NCBI RefSeq assembly: GCF_011683955.1
Contig: NZ_JAAQPI010000001.1
Location: 62,001 to 126,000, forward strand
Length of the DNA stretch: 64,000 bases
DNA from: Pseudomaricurvus alkylphenolicus
Lineage (GTDB): Bacteria > Pseudomonadota > Gammaproteobacteria > Pseudomonadales > Cellvibrionaceae
Direction: 5' to 3'
The translations under genes and the position numbers were made by a program. Positions 43,999 through 51,139 of the stretch are shown here, piece by piece. Position 1 is the stretch's first letter, and each line of letters opens with the position of its first letter. The notes below the pieces were generated by a model. That model worked only from the letters and a program-made list of their open reading frames with translations. It had not been told where the DNA came from and ran no database searches.

Positions 43999-44118
43999 CG
44001 GTGGGCTCCTGGTGGCACGATAATCGAGTGCAGCTGCCTGTGATTAAATTTGACGATTCCGCACAATGTTGTAAACTTCAACATTAGGTTAGCGGCCCCA
44101 CAGGAGGGCTGTCAACAA

Positions 44119-44140
44119 CTTTTTACCCACTGGTATATAC
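44119..44140. promoter_or_regulatory. TetR-type operator in the divergent PF10118/TetR promoter
   Basis: CTTTTTAC-CCACTG-GTATATAC: the right arm matches the sites at 41371-41392, the left arm is degenerate. It ends two bases before the TetR ATG at 44143, so binding would block its translation start or transcription, and possibly the divergent PF10118 operon. Confidence 0.6.
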
Positions 44141-44142
44141 AT

Positions 44143-44763
44143 ATGAGCTATCACCACGGAAACCTGAGAGAAGCCCTGCTTATAAGAGCCGAGGAGGTCA
44201 TTGAGGAAAAGGGCCTGGACGCAGTGAAACTAAGTGCCCTGGCGAAAGATCTGGGTGTGTCGCACAACGCGCCATCAAGGCATTTTAAGGATAGAAATGG
44301 ACTGATCTCCGTTCTTGCCGCCCGTGCTCTCGATGCGCTCAAGGACTTTGTCGCTGGGGCAGCAGGCATTTCCAGCGACGATCCTATTGAGCGTTTGAAC
44401 ACACTCCTGAAGCATTATGTGCTGCACGCAGCCAAGCGCCCTGCCCACTTTGTAGTGCTCACCCATCCGGAACTCCCACGATTGGCCGGGGAAACGTTTA
44501 CCAAATCTCACCGCGACTACACAGCCTTTGTACACAGTTTCACGCTAGAGGCCCAAAAAGCAGGTTGGCGTAGTGACGACGACAGCGATCAACTGACGTT
44601 GCTAAACCTGTCCATGGCACTGGGTTTAGCGGTGATGGGGCAATATGCTGTCAAAACTGGGTTTGTTACCAGTGAAGAAAGTATGCGCAATATGGAGGCA
44701 TCTATCGATTTGTTTATCCCGGTTCGACAACAGGAGGCCGATCACCGTGAACAGCATCAGTAA
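44143..44763 (+). CDS. TetR-family transcriptional regulator
   Basis: 206 residues starting MSYHHGNLREALLIRAEEVIEEKG, a typical TetR N-terminus, followed by the helix-turn-helix KLSALAKDLGVSHNAPSRHFKDRNGLI (about 34-60). The ORF extends to 44050 but the family start is clearly 44143. It overlaps the downstream alpha/beta hydrolase gene by 17 bases. It is one of two TetR genes in the 35-48 kb regulon (other at 47464); which one reads the shared operator cannot be told from the sequence. Confidence 0.92.
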   Translation: MSYHHGNLREALLIRAEEVIEEKGLDAVKLSALAKDLGVSHNAPSRHFKDRNGLISVLAARALDALKDFVAGAAGISSDDPIERLNTLLKHYVLHAAKRPAHFVVLTHPELPRLAGETFTKSHRDYTAFVHSFTLEAQKAGWRSDDDSDQLTLLNLSMALGLAVMGQYAVKTGFVTSEESMRNMEASIDLFIPVRQQEADHREQHQ

Positions 44764-45667
44764 TATCGATTCACTGGAATCAATTATTCTGCGAAATGGC
44801 GAACGACAGTTCACCGCTCTGAGCGCCGGCTCCGGGCCTCTGGTGCTGTTACTCCATGGATTTCCTGATGGCCCCTGCAGCTTTCGACATCAGCTCACAG
44901 CTCTTGCCGCCGCCGGCTACCGTGCGATAGCCCCGACCATGCGCGGGTATGAGCCTTCTTCCCAAGGCAGCCTCGAAGGGTATCACGCGGCAGATATGGC
45001 TTCAGATGCAGTGGCCTGGCTTGACCAATTGGGCGCAGACAGAGCACATCTGATTGGTCATGACTGGGGATCTACCATAGCAACCGCAGCCGCTTCAATG
45101 GCTCCTGAGCGTTGGCACTCACTGAGCCTGTTATCAGTCCCCCATCCCGGTCGATTTCAACAAGAGGGATTGAGAGTTCCTCAGCAACTTAAGAACTCCT
45201 GGTACTTATTTTTCTTTCAGTTACGAGGCTTTGCGGACTGGTGGGTAAAACGTAAAAATTACGCCTTTCTGGAATATCTTTGGCGCAAGTGGTCTCCGAA
45301 TTGGGCCGGAGTAACTCAGGAACTGCCGGACTTAAAGAGACGCTTTCAGCAAGCCGGTGTACTGAAAGCGAGCCTTCAATATTATCGGCTGGCGCTGGAT
45401 ACAACCTCCCCACAAGGAAAGTTGAGTCGCGAACTGCTGAATGGCGAGATAAGGATCCCAACACTAGGGCTGACAGGCTTGAACGATGGCTGCATCAAGG
45501 CTGAAGCATTTCGGCTATGCATGAAAAAGGAAGATTTTCCCGCAGGCCTTTCTGTTGAGCTAATAGACGATGCGGGGCATTTTTTACAACTCGAGCAACC
45601 TCAAGCAGTCAATCGAGCCTTGCTGGCCTGGCTACGAGAAAATGATGGGTCAGCTCATCCGAGCTGA
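44747..45667 (+). CDS. Alpha/beta hydrolase, epoxide-hydrolase-like
   Basis: 306 residues from a GTG start with AGGAGG upstream, inside the end of the TetR gene. HGFPDGPCSF (oxyanion loop), IGHDWGSTIA (nucleophile Asp, as in epoxide hydrolases and haloalkane dehalogenases) and DDAGHFLQLEQP (catalytic His) mark it; the two cap Tyr of epoxide hydrolases are plausible around SLQYYRLAL. Would open an epoxide to a diol or dehalogenate. Convergent with, and overlapping by 13 bases, the acyl-CoA ligase gene. Confidence 0.85.
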   Translation: MNSISNIDSLESIILRNGERQFTALSAGSGPLVLLLHGFPDGPCSFRHQLTALAAAGYRAIAPTMRGYEPSSQGSLEGYHAADMASDAVAWLDQLGADRAHLIGHDWGSTIATAAASMAPERWHSLSLLSVPHPGRFQQEGLRVPQQLKNSWYLFFFQLRGFADWWVKRKNYAFLEYLWRKWSPNWAGVTQELPDLKRRFQQAGVLKASLQYYRLALDTTSPQGKLSRELLNGEIRIPTLGLTGLNDGCIKAEAFRLCMKKEDFPAGLSVELIDDAGHFLQLEQPQAVNRALLAWLRENDGSAHPS

Positions 45668-47244
45668 CCGCTTTCAATGCGCTCATTCAGATCTTCGCGC
45701 AATCGTTGCTTATCAATTTTCGAGTTGGGCAGCAGCGGCATTTCGGTCAAGAACTCAAATTGCTTGGGGATCTTGAAGTTGGCAATGCGCTCATTCAAGA
45801 AAGCTTTTAGAGCAGGAGCATCCAAGTTGGCGCCGGCCTTTGGTACCACAAACGCAAACCCCACCTCCTGGAATTTTTTATCCGCCATACTCAGCACTGC
45901 CGCTTGTGCAACATCGGCATGTTCACAGATGGCCTGTTCGACTTCCACCGGATACACGTTATAGCCACCGGACTTAAACATCTCTTTGATTCGACCCACA
46001 AACTCATAGTTGCCATCCGCTCTTAACTTGCAGATATCACCGGTGTGCAAGAATCCGTCTTCCGTCAAAGCCTCCGCAGTTGCCTCAGGTCGATTGTAAT
46101 ACCCGCTCATTACAAAAGGCGCTCTCACTAGCAGCTCGCCTGGCTCCCCTACTCCCACCTCGACACCGGAGCTGTTGATCACTTTCAGTTCCACCTCTTC
46201 CAGCGCCACCCCAATGGTCTCGGCCTTTACTTCCAGTGATGCATCAAACGCAGTAGCGGTAACGATACCGCAGGTTTCCGTCTGGCCATATACCGACGAC
46301 ATTTTGGCTCCCAGGGGCACAAACTGTTCGAGAGTACTCTGGGCAGTAGTGGCACCACCATAGACGATAAGTTCAACGAAATCGATCAGACTCAGCTCGA
46401 ACGCCGGGCTGTCCAGCAGCATATTAAAACCCGTTGGACTGGTGACCATATAGGGTGGCCGTTCCTGTTGATTCAGTTGATATAGTGCTATCGGATCGAC
46501 GCGATGATAAAAGATGATGGTTCCACCCCAGGCGAATACATTCATGCAGATATTATTTAAACAGCCGACATGATTGATAGGCGCGGGACAGATTACTTTG
46601 CGCAAGCCCTCACCCATCCAGCGTGCATTGATTTGTGCCGACTTGGCAATAGCCCGCTGTGACAGCATGGCCCCCTTCGGATTGCCCGTGGTACCAGAGG
46701 TGTAGACAATAACCGCCACATCTTCCGGTTGCACAGTGTTGCGAGCCTGATCCAACTGTAAATCAGTTATCCCCTCCCCATGGTCCAGAAAGTTCTCCAA
46801 GGCCAACGCTGATCCTCTCGGCTGCCCAAGGGTAACGAAAGTCTCCACCTTATCCGTCAGGTCCTGCAATTCTTCATCGTAATGTCGCTCATCATAGGGA
46901 GAGAAGGTAAAGACCACCTTTGGCTGGGCATCCTCCAGCAGATACTGATAATCCCGGCTTTTGTAACGAGGATTCAGTCCATGCCAAACGGCTCCAATGG
47001 AAACCGCCGCCAGATAGCTGATAAAGAAAAGCCCACAAGGCGGTGCCAATGTGGCAACACGATCACCCCTCCGAACTCCAGTAGCAAGAAGCGCACGGGC
47101 ATACTGATTGACCCTTTGCTGGAGCTCTCTATACGTGAGACGAACATCCCCATCAATCACTGCCTCATCGTCGGGGTGCATTTTAAGGTTCTTCTGTAAC
47201 AGATCATAAATCCGCAGCTCGTCACTTCCCGATGCGTCAGTCAT
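45655..47244 (-). CDS. AMP-dependent acyl-CoA ligase (FadD type)
   Basis: 529 residues. P-loop VIVYTSGTTGNPKGAM (about 182-197), VYGQTETCGIV (about 324), TGDICKLRADGNYEFVGRIKEM (about 410-432, adenylate motif) and the catalytic Lys of LPNSKIDKQRLR (about 515). ATG 47244 (MTDAS) with GAGGA upstream is chosen over TTG 47262. A perfect operator copy lies 33 bases upstream (47277-47298), so this activation step belongs to the regulon with the receptor. Acid substrate unknown. Confidence 0.93.
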   Translation of the reverse strand: MTDASGSDELRIYDLLQKNLKMHPDDEAVIDGDVRLTYRELQQRVNQYARALLATGVRRGDRVATLAPPCGLFFISYLAAVSIGAVWHGLNPRYKSRDYQYLLEDAQPKVVFTFSPYDERHYDEELQDLTDKVETFVTLGQPRGSALALENFLDHGEGITDLQLDQARNTVQPEDVAVIVYTSGTTGNPKGAMLSQRAIAKSAQINARWMGEGLRKVICPAPINHVGCLNNICMNVFAWGGTIIFYHRVDPIALYQLNQQERPPYMVTSPTGFNMLLDSPAFELSLIDFVELIVYGGATTAQSTLEQFVPLGAKMSSVYGQTETCGIVTATAFDASLEVKAETIGVALEEVELKVINSSGVEVGVGEPGELLVRAPFVMSGYYNRPEATAEALTEDGFLHTGDICKLRADGNYEFVGRIKEMFKSGGYNVYPVEVEQAICEHADVAQAAVLSMADKKFQEVGFAFVVPKAGANLDAPALKAFLNERIANFKIPKQFEFLTEMPLLPNSKIDKQRLREDLNERIESGQLG

Positions 47245-47276
47245 GCAATATTCCTCGATCAAAGCAAATCCGTACT

Positions 47277-47298
47277 GTTTATACTTTGTGGTATAAAC
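47277..47298. promoter_or_regulatory. TetR-type operator upstream of the acyl-CoA ligase (perfect copy)
   Basis: GTTTATAC-TTTGTG-GTATAAAC is a perfect 8-6-8 inverted repeat, 33 bases upstream of the ligase ATG, in the gap before the TetR gene at 47464-48081. This is the best copy of the shared operator. Confidence 0.85.
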
Positions 47299-47463
47299 AG
47301 AGATAAGTCAATCCCCTGGCCGCTTATATTGCGCAATACAGAAAACCAAAAGAAGGGGGAAATGTGGTGGAAAACTGAAACGTCAGCGCTTAACGATCTG
47401 TGAGTTCGATAAGCTGCGTTGAGGAATGAGTGAAAGTGAACAAGGAGACCTACTGGCAGCCTG

Positions 47464-48081
47464 TCAAGGCTTTAGGCCCTCACCAATAACATCAAAGAAA
47501 CCATCAAACAGCTGCTCTGTATCAATTTCCTCTTGGAAATACCACTGGGGAATGAAATTGAAAGCACCAATAATCGCATAAGCACTTAAAACCGGGTCCT
47601 GAGGGCGGATGGAGCCGTCATCGATACCTTCCTGAATCAATCCCTGAACCAAATCTATGAATCGCCGGCGGGCCTTGCCAAATGCCTTGCGGCTCTCTGG
47701 TTTCAACTGCTTGACATCGATAGCCACCAGACATTGCCCAAAGTCGTTGGCAACGTTCTCGGTATAAGCCTTCAACAATCCACGTAATTTATCCATGCCT
47801 GAAAGCTCCTCGCTTTCAAGCTGATTCAGCAGGATATCCAAACCCCTTGTTCCCTGCTTAAGGCACTCAGTAATAATATTCTCTTTGTTACCGACATAGT
47901 GATAGATAGTCGGTTTGGTAACACCCAGTCGACGAGCAATTTCGTCGATGGATGTTTTGGCAACACCATTTTCAACAAAAGCTCGTGCAGCTTCGCGCAA
48001 CACCATATATTTGCGCTCCTCAAAGTCTGCATTGGTGTCTACGCCAATACGTCGGGCAAAGCTTTTGGAACCTTTAGTCAT
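47464..48081 (-). CDS. TetR-family transcriptional regulator
   Basis: 205 residues. Helix-turn-helix TSIDEIARRLGVTKPTIYHYVGNKENII (about 43-70). The N-terminus (MTKGSKSFARRIGVDTNADFEERKYMVLREAARAFVENG) is longer than usual. A C-terminal ligand domain follows (YTENVANDFGQCLVAIDVKQL). It transcribes towards the ligase gene, and the operator at 48105-48126 lies 24 bases upstream of its ATG, suggesting autorepression. A good candidate for the regulator of the TATAC-N6-GTATA sites. Confidence 0.92.
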   Translation of the reverse strand: MTKGSKSFARRIGVDTNADFEERKYMVLREAARAFVENGVAKTSIDEIARRLGVTKPTIYHYVGNKENIITECLKQGTRGLDILLNQLESEELSGMDKLRGLLKAYTENVANDFGQCLVAIDVKQLKPESRKAFGKARRRFIDLVQGLIQEGIDDGSIRPQDPVLSAYAIIGAFNFIPQWYFQEEIDTEQLFDGFFDVIGEGLKP

Positions 48082-48104
48082 TAGAACGCCTCAATCTGTC
48101 CAAT

Positions 48105-48126
48105 CTTTATACTAACAAGTATAGAG
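48105..48126. promoter_or_regulatory. TetR-type operator upstream of the TetR gene
   Basis: CTTTATAC-TAACAA-GTATAGAG, 8-6-8 with one arm mismatch, 24 bases upstream of the TetR start at 48081. Arms match the ligase copy at TTTATAC and GTATA. Confidence 0.75.
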
Positions 48127-48248
48127 ATGCATTCCAAGCAGGTCTGACACATCAGGCTGAAACCATCCATCAAGGAATTGGCTTTTACGAAATTCATCGG
48201 AAGGCTCTACCAAAAATTATGATAGAACCACTTCCGACTCTTGAAGAT

Positions 48249-49043
48249 TTAAAACAACGAGTAGTGCTGCCCGCCATCAATCACAATATTCTGACCCACG
48301 ATAAAACGAGACAGTGGGCTGCACAATAATGCCGCCATCGGCGCCATGTCAGCTGCATCACCCAGGAATCCGGCTGGGATCTTATTGTTCTCGATAAAGT
48401 GATTCATGGCCACCTCTTCATTGGGTTCCAGGCCGAAGGCGTCGGCGTAGGTCAACGCTAATTCACTGGCACCTTCGGTGGCGAACATGCCGGGGAGGAT
48501 GTTGTTGATGTTTACGCCGTATTGGGCAATCTCCCGAGACACACTGGCAGTGTAGTTGATCAGGGCAGAGCGCGCGGGACCTGACATTAACCGCCAGATC
48601 ATCGGGTTCTTTGCAGAAAACGTGGCGATGTTGACGATACGACCAAAGCCCCGCTCCTTCATGCCGGGAATGTAATTGCGCATAATCTCGATGGGGCCGA
48701 TCAGGGCCGTTTCCACGGATTCGCGCCACATGTCCGGAGTTACTTTGAGAAAATCACCATTGGGCGCGGGTGGCTTGATAGTAATTGCGAGGATGTCAGG
48801 GTCGGGGCAAGCCTCAAACAGGGCCTGCCTGCCTTCTTCCTTCGAAGAATCAGCGACGACGGGCGTTACGTTCACCTCATATTTTGCAGATATTTCCTCC
48901 GCTGCCTTTATCAGGCGCTCTTCCCGGCGCGCAGTGATGACCAGATCAGCACCGGCCTCAGCAAGGCGTTCGGCGGTCGCTCGTCCCATTCCGGCGCTGC
49001 CGCCCGCCATGATCGCTTTTTTGCCTCTGATTTGAAGATCCAT
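48249..49043 (-). CDS. Divergent short-chain dehydrogenase lacking the YxxxK motif
   Basis: 264 residues. The Rossmann loop AGGSAGMG (13-20) is kept. The usual NNAG reads LAITIKPPAP (about 85-94), and where YxxxK should be, the sequence is MSGPARSAL: Ser154 at the Tyr place and Arg158 at the Lys place. A C-terminal GQNIVIDGGQ is normal. So it probably binds a nucleotide but is unlikely to act as a classical SDR. GAGAGG precedes the ATG. Co-directional with the HCCA-isomerase-like gene downstream? No: that gene ends 28 bases before it in the same strand, so the isomerase gene is first in this pair. Confidence 0.8.
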   Translation of the reverse strand: MDLQIRGKKAIMAGGSAGMGRATAERLAEAGADLVITARREERLIKAAEEISAKYEVNVTPVVADSSKEEGRQALFEACPDPDILAITIKPPAPNGDFLKVTPDMWRESVETALIGPIEIMRNYIPGMKERGFGRIVNIATFSAKNPMIWRLMSGPARSALINYTASVSREIAQYGVNINNILPGMFATEGASELALTYADAFGLEPNEEVAMNHFIENNKIPAGFLGDAADMAPMAALLCSPLSRFIVGQNIVIDGGQHYSLF

Positions 49044-49071
49044 GTACTCTTACCTCTCTAATTGCGAGTTG

Positions 49072-49716
49072 CTACTTTTTCAGTCCGTATTGGTCCAAAC
49101 GCCAGCGCAGGGTATCAATGCGGTCCTGGCCAAAGAAGGGCTCATTGCGCACCACCATGGTGGGTACACCCCAATGGCCCGCAGCATCCAGTTGCTGCTG
49201 GTTCTGTTCAATTTCAGTCATGTGATCACCATCGGCGCTGGCAGCCTCCAGCTCCGCAAGCTCTAAACCAGCGGAGGCTACCGCGTTGGCCAGGTGATCG
49301 CCCTCGTCCCATTTGTCGGTGCCGCCCATGATCAGGCGTGATACCGCCGCTGCCAAGTCGAGACCCTTGCCACGGCGTTGCGCTTCCACGCCCAGTTTGC
49401 AGAGGCGATAAATGTAGGGTTGTTCTTCCGGCACGGTGAGGGTTGCCATATCCTGGACTACCGGGTCGGGATTAGGTGGAAACCTGTAGGGCATATCCAG
49501 ATACTCGGCCCGGCGCTGGCTATCCATCACGATATACAGCACAGGCTTGAGGTTATCCGGATCGAAGACCTTTTCCGGTGCGCGCACGGCGATGGGAAGC
49601 ACTACTCGCAGTGCGATTTCCACGTCATAATCCTCGCGCAGTTGCAGTAGCCCCGGGATCGCCAGGTACGAATAAGGACTGCGGAAGGACCAGTAAGTAT
49701 CGATAACTTCGCTCAT
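49072..49716 (-). CDS. 2-hydroxychromene-2-carboxylate isomerase-like protein (DsbA/GST kappa fold)
   Basis: 214 residues. Begins TYWSFRSPYSYLAIPGLLQL, the DsbA-fold signature of HCCA isomerases and kappa GSTs, with Ser (SFRSPYSY, no Cys pair) as the glutathione-side residue. HWGVPTMVVRNEPFFGQDRIDTL is the conserved C-terminal block (cis-Pro in GVPT). These enzymes use glutathione to isomerise ring-cleavage products of aromatics. It precedes the divergent SDR gene by 28 bases on the minus strand. The true substrate is unknown. Confidence 0.85.
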   Translation of the reverse strand: MSEVIDTYWSFRSPYSYLAIPGLLQLREDYDVEIALRVVLPIAVRAPEKVFDPDNLKPVLYIVMDSQRRAEYLDMPYRFPPNPDPVVQDMATLTVPEEQPYIYRLCKLGVEAQRRGKGLDLAAAVSRLIMGGTDKWDEGDHLANAVASAGLELAELEAASADGDHMTEIEQNQQQLDAAGHWGVPTMVVRNEPFFGQDRIDTLRWRLDQYGLKK

Positions 49717-49764
49717 GGGTTTGCTCTCTGCGAACGGTTAGTTGATTCAGCCGATGGATAAATG

Positions 49765-49786
49765 TAGCCCGTAAGGGGCCGGGCTA
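49765..49786. repeat. REP-like hairpin
   Basis: TAGCCCG-TAAGGGGC-CGGGCTA, a perfect 7-base stem, between the HCCA-isomerase-like gene and the AraC gene. Similar TAGCCCG...CGGGCTA hairpins are common intergenic repeats. Confidence 0.45.
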
Positions 49787-49880
49787 ACCAGCGCTGAGCA
49801 GGCCAATAACCATGCATATGTGGCCACACCTCTGCCTTGGGGGCGCCCGAGAGGTAGTGTTGTCTCGGCGAGGAAGGGAA

Positions 49881-50900
49881 TTAGCCTTGCAATTGAGCGT
49901 CGTCTCTGGACTCACGGGCTTGCAGCGGACTGATTCCACTCCAACGCTTGAAAGCTCGCGAAAAGGTACTTAACTCGCTATAACCCAACATCAAGGCCAC
50001 ATCGGTCAAGCTGTATTCGGTGTGATAAACGTAGTCCATCGCGATGGAGCTCCGAATCGAATCCACCAATTCGCTAAAAACAATATCCTTGTCACCTAAC
50101 TTGCGCTGCAATGAACGGCTGCTCATACCCATCTGGGTGGCCAGTTTTTTAAGGTCAGGGGCCCCGCTACTCAGAGATATGGCAATCAGGTGTCGGGTTT
50201 TGGCCAGCAGGTCCTTGTCATCGGAGCGGACCTTCAGCCTGTCATCGAGATAAAACGTCAAGGCTTCAAGGAGTCTCGAGTCGGCCGAAACAACCGGATA
50301 GTCCAATACTTTTTTGTCGAATTGAATTCTGTTTGCTCGACGTTCAAACTTGACTTCACAGCCGAACTGTTGCCAGTACCTTTTGGTATCCCCTAAGGAA
50401 CTGTGTTCGAACTCAACGAAATCCGGATGGAATTCCCTTTTCGAAAGGTCACGGATCAAATGTGTAATATAAGCAACAGCAAGCTCGGCATCTTGACGAT
50501 GAAGCCCTGGATGAAGAATTTTCACGGTGTAGGTACACACAGCTTTCCCGCCAGCAATATCCAGCCGAATCGTGTTTGATTGGGCAAAAACATAGAGATA
50601 GCGAGACATTATCGCAAGGGCCTCGCCGATGGTTACCGCAGAGGCCATCGCGTGGCCCAGAACTCCCATATCCTGGGCGGCAAGGCCTTCCCCCATATCC
50701 AGGCCAATAAAAGGGTTGGTATTTCTGGCAACGGCCTCCAGAAGTTCCAGGTATTTAGCGCCAGAGATCTCCACATCCGGGCAGGAAAATATGGTTGCCG
50801 GAATATCAAGTTTGTCGATAAAGGGACGAAACTGGTCCTCAAATCTTTGGAACAGCTTTTCTGAGAAAATGGTTGGCACTACCTTCCCTCCTGGTTTCAT
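49881..50900 (-). CDS. AraC-family transcriptional regulator (long form)
   Basis: 339 residues with N-terminal effector domain (about 20-210) and C-terminal DNA-binding region: LKKLATQMGMSSRSLQRKLGDKDIVF and LTDVALMLGYSELSTFSRAFKRWSGISPLQARE. Its ribosome site is weak. It lies just downstream of a terminator that ends the TonB receptor gene, so it is a separate unit and may regulate the neighbouring receptor, cytochrome and amine oxidase genes or the SDR pair. Confidence 0.9.
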   Translation of the reverse strand: MKPGGKVVPTIFSEKLFQRFEDQFRPFIDKLDIPATIFSCPDVEISGAKYLELLEAVARNTNPFIGLDMGEGLAAQDMGVLGHAMASAVTIGEALAIMSRYLYVFAQSNTIRLDIAGGKAVCTYTVKILHPGLHRQDAELAVAYITHLIRDLSKREFHPDFVEFEHSSLGDTKRYWQQFGCEVKFERRANRIQFDKKVLDYPVVSADSRLLEALTFYLDDRLKVRSDDKDLLAKTRHLIAISLSSGAPDLKKLATQMGMSSRSLQRKLGDKDIVFSELVDSIRSSIAMDYVYHTEYSLTDVALMLGYSELSTFSRAFKRWSGISPLQARESRDDAQLQG

Positions 50901-50918
50901 TCGACCGAAGAACAGCTC

Positions 50919-50950
50919 TAAAAATTGCCCTCGCCACTATGGCGAGGGCA
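50919..50950 (-). terminator. Rho-independent terminator of the TonB-receptor unit
   Basis: A perfect 10-base stem TGCCCTCGCC / GGCGAGGGCA with 5-base loop (50926-50950), followed on the minus strand by ATTTTTAG. It lies 190 bases downstream of the receptor stop. Confidence 0.9.
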
Positions 50951-51139
50951 GGGAAATACGCTAAGTGACTGAATTACAATAACTTCTCTTAAGTCGATTC
51001 CCTAGGAGGAGAAAGCTTTCAATTTCTGGAACTGTCCTTTGACCACTTCTGCTAAGAATAGTCGAATGTTGGCCCGAGCACCCAAATGCCCCCGCCTTGA
51101 GCTTGATGCGCGGTTGCATTTAATTAGCGCGGCGTGCTG

